From NCBI GenBank assembly GCA_964489215.1, contig CAZAYB010000110.1, positions 1 through 10,596 on the forward strand: a stretch of DNA of 10,596 bases, in the 5' to 3' direction. Positions 6,918 through 10,596 of this stretch are shown in pieces. Every line of letters begins with the position of its first letter. The stretch's first letter is position 1. Below the pieces are notes generated by a model. It was not told the DNA's origin. It saw only the letters and a program-made list of their open reading frames with translations, and made no database searches. Source of the DNA: CAZAYB01 sp964489215. GTDB taxonomy: Bacteria; Planctomycetota; Phycisphaerae; Sedimentisphaerales; Anaerohalosphaeraceae. The position numbers and the translations under genes were made by a program.

Positions 6918-7823
6918 CCTGCCGTTGCGCTGTTCCTTTGAAGATTGAAACAGATTTTCACTTATCGCTTTCATCGCACTGTCAAAAACCGCATCAGCCC
7001 TGATCTGTTCAACGCACTGCCGATTTTCACAAAGCTCCCTTCGCCAGCAAGGCGCACAGTCAACCTCACTGACAAGGTTCACCATTTGACGATAACCGGA
7101 AACTCTCACATCCTCAATCCCCCCGTAAAGCGCAAGACAAGGCACATCTACAGCCTGGGCAAGATGCATAAAACCGCTCACATGAGTAATCAGCAGATCA
7201 CAATGACCAAGCACAGCCGCTGTTTTACGATACCCAATATTAAGCATATTCACCGCCCCTGCAAGCAAAGGCCCTTCCTTGCTTATCCCAAGCTGCAACA
7301 CCGTAACCCCTGCCTTGTTAAGTTTATTAACTACTTTTTGCCATTCTTCAATCGGATAAAATTTTGACGGTATCTTCGTCGTAGCCCCTCCGTAAACAGA
7401 TATTGCCGCAACTGGTCGGCCAGCAGAACGCATCTTGCGGTATTTCGCCAGTTTCTCCTTTTCATCAAGATATACCCTCGGCTTATAAACTCGTTCATTA
7501 ACCTCAAAAGGAAGCCCGTCATACATATAATCTATCAAATGCTCCCCCCTCTCCCTGTGCTCCCTGAGATAATCATAATCAGGATAGTTCAGACAAAAAC
7601 TGCGGTTATATATATCCATATTATGCTTTAACAGCCACCGGGTATTATAAACCTGTTCAACATTCGGATTGTTTAAGAATATATCCTCACGCTTGGTCAA
7701 TATAAAAATCCGATACGTTGGGTATTGCCTTTTAATACCCGCCAATACAGCCGTAGCCATAATATTGTCACCATATCCGCCAGGTACTCTCAAATACAAT
7801 GATTTATAATCGCTTCCTGTCAA
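6906..7823 (-). CDS. Divergent glycosyltransferase family 9 (heptosyltransferase-like) protein
   Basis: The protein has the GT9 layout: YLRVPGGYGDNIMATAVLAG (residues 10-29) is the N-terminal GxGD motif, AISVYGGATTKIPSKFYP (140-157) the middle phosphate-binding region, and LLITHVSGFMHLAQAVDVPC (210-229) the C-terminal signature. In that signature the usual S/G-N-D-S-G reads T-H-V-S-G, so the Asp that normally contacts the nucleotide sugar is V215. A cysteine cluster follows, C256-x2-C259-x5-C265-x4-C270, at a place where several GT9 proteins carry cysteines; metal binding is possible but unproven. Length, 305 residues, is slightly short. The start is TTG, supported by GGAAAGG six bases upstream that overlaps the end of the carbamoyltransferase gene, three bases away; no earlier start is available. 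It is last in the FkbM-carbamoyltransferase-GT9 unit, so its sugar is probably part of the glycan those enzymes modify. It may be a transferase with altered donor use. Confidence 0.82.
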   Translation of the reverse strand: MTGSDYKSLYLRVPGGYGDNIMATAVLAGIKRQYPTYRIFILTKREDIFLNNPNVEQVYNTRWLLKHNMDIYNRSFCLNYPDYDYLREHRERGEHLIDYMYDGLPFEVNERVYKPRVYLDEKEKLAKYRKMRSAGRPVAAISVYGGATTKIPSKFYPIEEWQKVVNKLNKAGVTVLQLGISKEGPLLAGAVNMLNIGYRKTAAVLGHCDLLITHVSGFMHLAQAVDVPCLALYGGIEDVRVSGYRQMVNLVSEVDCAPCWRRELCENRQCVEQIRADAVFDSAMKAISENLFQSSKEQRNGRGFS

Positions 7824-7836
7824 AATTTACCTTTCC
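7824..7836 (-). promoter_or_regulatory. Shine-Dalgarno deciding the TTG start of the second GT9 gene
   Basis: On the - strand, GGAAAGG (7836-7830) lies six bases before the TTG at 7823-7821 and inside the last codons of the carbamoyltransferase gene. It argues for translational coupling of the two genes and for the rare TTG start. Confidence 0.65.
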
Positions 7837-9530
7837 TTCTTACTCAGAAGATAACTTCCCGCTGCAAGATAATCAAGTCCCGACTTATCAAAAACATCTA
7901 TTGCCTCAACAGGTTTATAAACTATCGGAAAACCGTGAAGATTAAATGATGTATTCAAAACCGCACCCTCACCGGTAAGTTCACGGTAATAACTTATCAG
8001 CTTATGATACTCTCCGTTATGTTCCTTATGCACAAACTGTGCCCTGCAAGACTTATCATAAGGATGCGTACCTGCAATTATCTTCCTGAACTTTTCCTGT
8101 TTTGTCTCATAAGCCATTATCATATAAGGCCCGTCAATATCCTTTGGATTAACCACATATTCATCTGCGCACTCTGCAAGAATCGACGGAGCAAAAGGCA
8201 TCCAGAAATCACGCTTTTTTATCATCTCATTAATTTTCCGCACGGTATCCCAGTTATCAGCAGCTGCCAGTATAGACCTGTTGCCAAGCGCCCTTGCCCC
8301 AAACTCCATCCTCCCCTTGAACCTTGCAACCACATTACCTTCACTCAAAAGCTCTGCGGTTCGTTTCTCTATATCCTCACATTTCTCCCATTCAACCTTG
8401 TTATCAAAACTATAGCCCTCTATCGCCTCTTTAATCTGCTCATCACCAAACTCACCGCCGGGATAAAAATCGCCAAGCCTGGGTATATCAACCTTTTCAC
8501 CTGCTGTCCCTTTAACCTCCGCGTATTTCGCCCACGCCGCCCCGATACAGTTTGTCTCATCACTGCACGACGGAAACACAAACAAATCCTCAACCTCATC
8601 CATCTCCATTATCAGCTTATTTAGCTTAACATTCATAAAAAGCCCCCCGCCAAGCGCGAGCCTTTTTATACCCGTCTCAGCTGTAACACGCTTTACCCAA
8701 TGCGTAAAAAACTCCTCCGTAAAAAGCTGCACCCCCCCCGCCAAAGCGTCAAATCTCTTATACCTGACAAACTCCGCAAGCTCCTTACCGATTTTGAACA
8801 TATCTTCGACACCCTCTTTTCTTCGCCACCCAAGCTTGTCATCATCGCTAAACTCGAACAAGCTCCAAAGATAATCCGCAACCTCCCTGCTGAACTTTGA
8901 CCCAATCGAATAAGGTGCAAGCCCCATCAGCTTATACTCATGCTCCAACGGCACAAAACCCATCAGGAAAGTAATAAAACCGTACAGATAAGGCACTGAA
9001 TTAGCCTGGCTCACTTCTGCAATACGCTTCAGTTTACCGGCTTTACCAATATTAACCGTAGCGCACAAACTATCACCCGCCGCATCGCAGCTTAGAACCA
9101 AAACCTCATTTTCCATATCCCCCCACCCATAATAACTCGACCCGGCTTGACAAATATGCTCCTCAAAAAAACTGATCTTATCTTCGCTTGCCCCCATTTT
9201 TTTAAGTGGCTCCATCCTCTCATCTCTGCTGAGCTTATTTGCAATAAATTCCGAATTAAAATTTTCTCCGTCAGCAATTTTCCTGTAAATTTCTCTTAAT
9301 TGCTCCGAATCCTTCGTTTTTTCTGCCTCAAGCCCCGCAAAAGCAAAATAATCTATCTGCCCCAAACTCAAATTACTTATTTTAAGCACCTCATCAACTG
9401 CCCGTAACGGAAAACCGCCCCTGCCTTTATCTCGCCCCAGACGCTCCTCCTGCACCGCTGCGAGAACAAACCCATCCTCAACAACCGCCGCCCCAGCCCC
9501 AAAGCCATCTTGTAAACCAATTATTTTCAT
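7827..9530 (-). CDS. Carbamoyltransferase of the NodU/CmcH/TobZ family, with altered Kae1-like active-site motifs
   Basis: Family members make carbamoyladenylate from carbamoyl phosphate and ATP in a YrdC-like C-terminal domain, then transfer the carbamoyl group to a sugar hydroxyl in a Kae1-like N-terminal domain. Both halves are present (567 residues, usual length). Kae1-like half: DGFGAGAAVVEDG (8-20), AAVQEERLGR (24-33), EEHICQAGSSYY (123-134), LVLSCDAAGD (144-153), HEYKLMGLAPY (197-207), ALGGGLFMN (292-300), CSDETNCIGAAW (322-333). YrdC-like half: FKGRMEFGARALGNRSILA (404-422), FWMPFAPSILAE (442-453), LNTSFNLHGFPIV (525-537), then SGLDYLAAGSYLL. Odd: the GHDxSA motif reads GFGAGA and HHxxHA reads EHICQA, so the family's key histidines are F10, E124 and Q128. 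The ATG lies nine bases after the FkbM stop without a clear ribosome site. A run of eight G's (- strand) falls in the codons for AGGV near residue 265. Predicted role: carbamoylation of a surface sugar; activity uncertain. Confidence 0.9.
   Translation of the reverse strand: MKIIGLQDGFGAGAAVVEDGFVLAAVQEERLGRDKGRGGFPLRAVDEVLKISNLSLGQIDYFAFAGLEAEKTKDSEQLREIYRKIADGENFNSEFIANKLSRDERMEPLKKMGASEDKISFFEEHICQAGSSYYGWGDMENEVLVLSCDAAGDSLCATVNIGKAGKLKRIAEVSQANSVPYLYGFITFLMGFVPLEHEYKLMGLAPYSIGSKFSREVADYLWSLFEFSDDDKLGWRRKEGVEDMFKIGKELAEFVRYKRFDALAGGVQLFTEEFFTHWVKRVTAETGIKRLALGGGLFMNVKLNKLIMEMDEVEDLFVFPSCSDETNCIGAAWAKYAEVKGTAGEKVDIPRLGDFYPGGEFGDEQIKEAIEGYSFDNKVEWEKCEDIEKRTAELLSEGNVVARFKGRMEFGARALGNRSILAAADNWDTVRKINEMIKKRDFWMPFAPSILAECADEYVVNPKDIDGPYMIMAYETKQEKFRKIIAGTHPYDKSCRAQFVHKEHNGEYHKLISYYRELTGEGAVLNTSFNLHGFPIVYKPVEAIDVFDKSGLDYLAAGSYLLSKKER
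8732..8739 (-). repeat. Homopolymer run of eight G (coding strand) inside the carbamoyltransferase gene
   Basis: Eight C's on the + strand encode part of the residues A264-V267 of the carbamoyltransferase on the - strand. G runs of this length are slippage-prone; a gain or loss of one base would truncate the protein midway. The frame is intact here. Confidence 0.6.
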
Positions 9531-9539
9531 AAAAGTGAA

Positions 9540-10484
9540 CTAATTTATAACTTTATTTTTATAAGCATAAAGCATCCCGATTTCCTTTTTTGCCGAGTCT
9601 CTCAGCTGCACATAAAAATTGGCCTCTAACAATATCTCAACAAGTTCCTCACAACGGCCGTCGTGCCATTCTAAAAGAACAACATCAATTTCTTTCAATA
9701 AATCCTTTTCTTTAAGCGTTTCAAATATTTCATACTCTGCCCCCTCACAATCAACTTTTAAAACTATATCACAATCAGAATAAAGTTCTGTAAATTTCTG
9801 CAACTCAACATCAACCGGCTTAACATAAATTTTTTCCATGCATTTATCATTGTTTTTGTTTATCTTTGGATCTGCACCAACAGTTCTGCATCCTATTTTA
9901 CGGGTAAAGCTGTAAGGAACAACAAGCTCTTTGTCTTTTGAACCTAATCCGTAATCAAATGCTCTAATTTTTTTTGAATAAGCCTGGTTTAATTTAATAT
10001 TTCTTGTTGCATGCTCAAAAGTACGTTTAAATGGTTCATAACCCCACACACCTTCCACATTACTTTTACTTGCAAAAAAAACTGTAGTATCAGCAATATG
10101 CATTCCAATATCAAACACTGCTGTTTTCGCTGGAAAAAGCATGTTATATTCGGTTTTTTCTCCGTAAATTTCACAAAGCGCAACTACATCATATTGAGTT
10201 AATATTTCATACTTGCAGTCATCCAGCATTACATATAATTTTCCTTCTGATTCCTTGATTTTAAATGAATCATTATGGTTTTTTAGATCCCTTAAATTTA
10301 TTGCCGAATCAATTGCAAAAAAATGCTTTTCTTTATTTAACTCAATATCAAATTCAGGTAAAACTACCCTGCCTTTTGATTTAGCCAATTCCATATTTTC
10401 TCTTGACAATCTTTTTGCAGTGCGTTTATTTCCTAATATTAAGAAGTTGCGAAGTGTTTTGTAAAATCTCTTAATTGCTTTCAT
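9540..10484 (-). CDS. FkbM-family SAM-dependent methyltransferase
   Basis: FkbM-type enzymes usually O-methylate sugars or polyketides. The Rossmann-fold SAM domain begins at about residue 120: AVFDIGMHIADTTVFFA (122-138) is motif I (commonly VFDVGANIGDTSLYFA, so Asn-to-His and Ala-to-Met at the core), GYEPFKRTFEHATRNIKLN (148-166) carries the acidic residue E150 that holds the SAM ribose, and DIVLKVDCEGAEYEIFETL (239-257) is the highly typical KxDxEGAE segment. VVLLEWH (268-274) closes the fold. Residues 1-118 form an N-terminal part seen in many FkbM proteins (YDVVALCEIYGEKTEY before the fold). Length 314 is normal, with no membrane segment. A rough count on six lines puts the GC content near 31%, against about 45-50% for the carbamoyltransferase next to it. 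It is first in the - strand unit, 111 bases from the right edge, preceded by a good -10 box. ATG at 10484 has only a weak ribosome site. Substrate unknown. Confidence 0.88.
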   Translation of the reverse strand: MKAIKRFYKTLRNFLILGNKRTAKRLSRENMELAKSKGRVVLPEFDIELNKEKHFFAIDSAINLRDLKNHNDSFKIKESEGKLYVMLDDCKYEILTQYDVVALCEIYGEKTEYNMLFPAKTAVFDIGMHIADTTVFFASKSNVEGVWGYEPFKRTFEHATRNIKLNQAYSKKIRAFDYGLGSKDKELVVPYSFTRKIGCRTVGADPKINKNNDKCMEKIYVKPVDVELQKFTELYSDCDIVLKVDCEGAEYEIFETLKEKDLLKEIDVVLLEWHDGRCEELVEILLEANFYVQLRDSAKKEIGMLYAYKNKVIN

Positions 10485-10534
10485 TGGAATTCTATCTATT
10501 CAGTATTAAAAATATTTAATAACAAACTCTTGAA

Positions 10535-10563
10535 ATTATAGACAAGTTTATTGTTGAATGCAA
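10535..10563 (-). promoter_or_regulatory. Sigma70-like promoter for the FkbM-carbamoyltransferase-GT9 unit
   Basis: Read on the - strand, TTGCAT (10563-10558) is followed after exactly 17 bases by a perfect TATAAT (10540-10535). The -35 matches only three of six consensus bases; the -10 and spacing are ideal. Transcription would start near 10528, leaving a leader of about 44 bases before the ATG at 10484. The rest of 10485-10596 is AT-rich with nothing else recognisable. Confidence 0.6.
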
Positions 10564-10596
10564 GATGTACTTTATTTACAATAACATATTTACGGA

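Noticed and set aside
8004..8624. Open frame of 206 codons on the + strand opposite the carbamoyltransferase
   Set aside because: Shadow of a conserved gene; it has no recognisable motif and an atypical His/Cys/Leu-rich composition.

Overview
This window carries a cell-envelope (lipopolysaccharide/glycan) biosynthesis region from a Gram-negative-type bacterium. The mixture of LpxI (instead of LpxH), a WaaP/RfaP-like sugar kinase, several GT9/GT4 glycosyltransferases, an AsmA-like protein and low-to-moderate GC suggests a planctomycete of the Phycisphaerae type. This lineage call is an inference from gene content and protein style, not a proof. Coding density is very high: nine genes, no stretch without a gene longer than about 115 bases, and no tRNA, rRNA, CRISPR array or transposase seen.

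Left and middle part (1-6827, + strand): the 3' part of an AsmA-like protein overlaps mnmA (tRNA 2-thiouridylase) by one base, and mnmA abuts a GT9 heptosyltransferase-like gene. A sigma70-like promoter (TTGACC, 16 bases, TATAAT) sits exactly on the stop codon of that GT9 gene. It is followed by a 15-base palindrome near the expected transcription start, and then by lpxD, lpxI, a WaaP-like lipopolysaccharide kinase and a GT4 glycosyltransferase in a tight same-strand row. LpxD adds the N-linked acyl chain to the lipid A precursor and LpxI cleaves the UDP-diacylglucosamine product to lipid X. The kinase and glycosyltransferases would then build or phosphorylate the core sugars.

Right part (6906-10596, - strand): a convergent three-gene unit is read leftwards from a TATAAT-bearing promoter near the right edge. 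It encodes an FkbM-type methyltransferase, a NodU/CmcH/TobZ-type carbamoyltransferase and a second GT9 protein. These look like decoration enzymes (methyl and carbamoyl groups) plus a glycosyl transfer step for a surface glycan. The two units meet at a 78-base gap holding a long imperfect inverted repeat.

The strongest oddities are in the - strand unit. The carbamoyltransferase keeps its YrdC-like half but has lost the histidines that normally mark the Kae1-like active site. The second GT9 has lost the usual Asp of its C-terminal nucleotide-sugar motif. The FkbM gene is clearly more AT-rich than its neighbours. No defence or mobile system was found.
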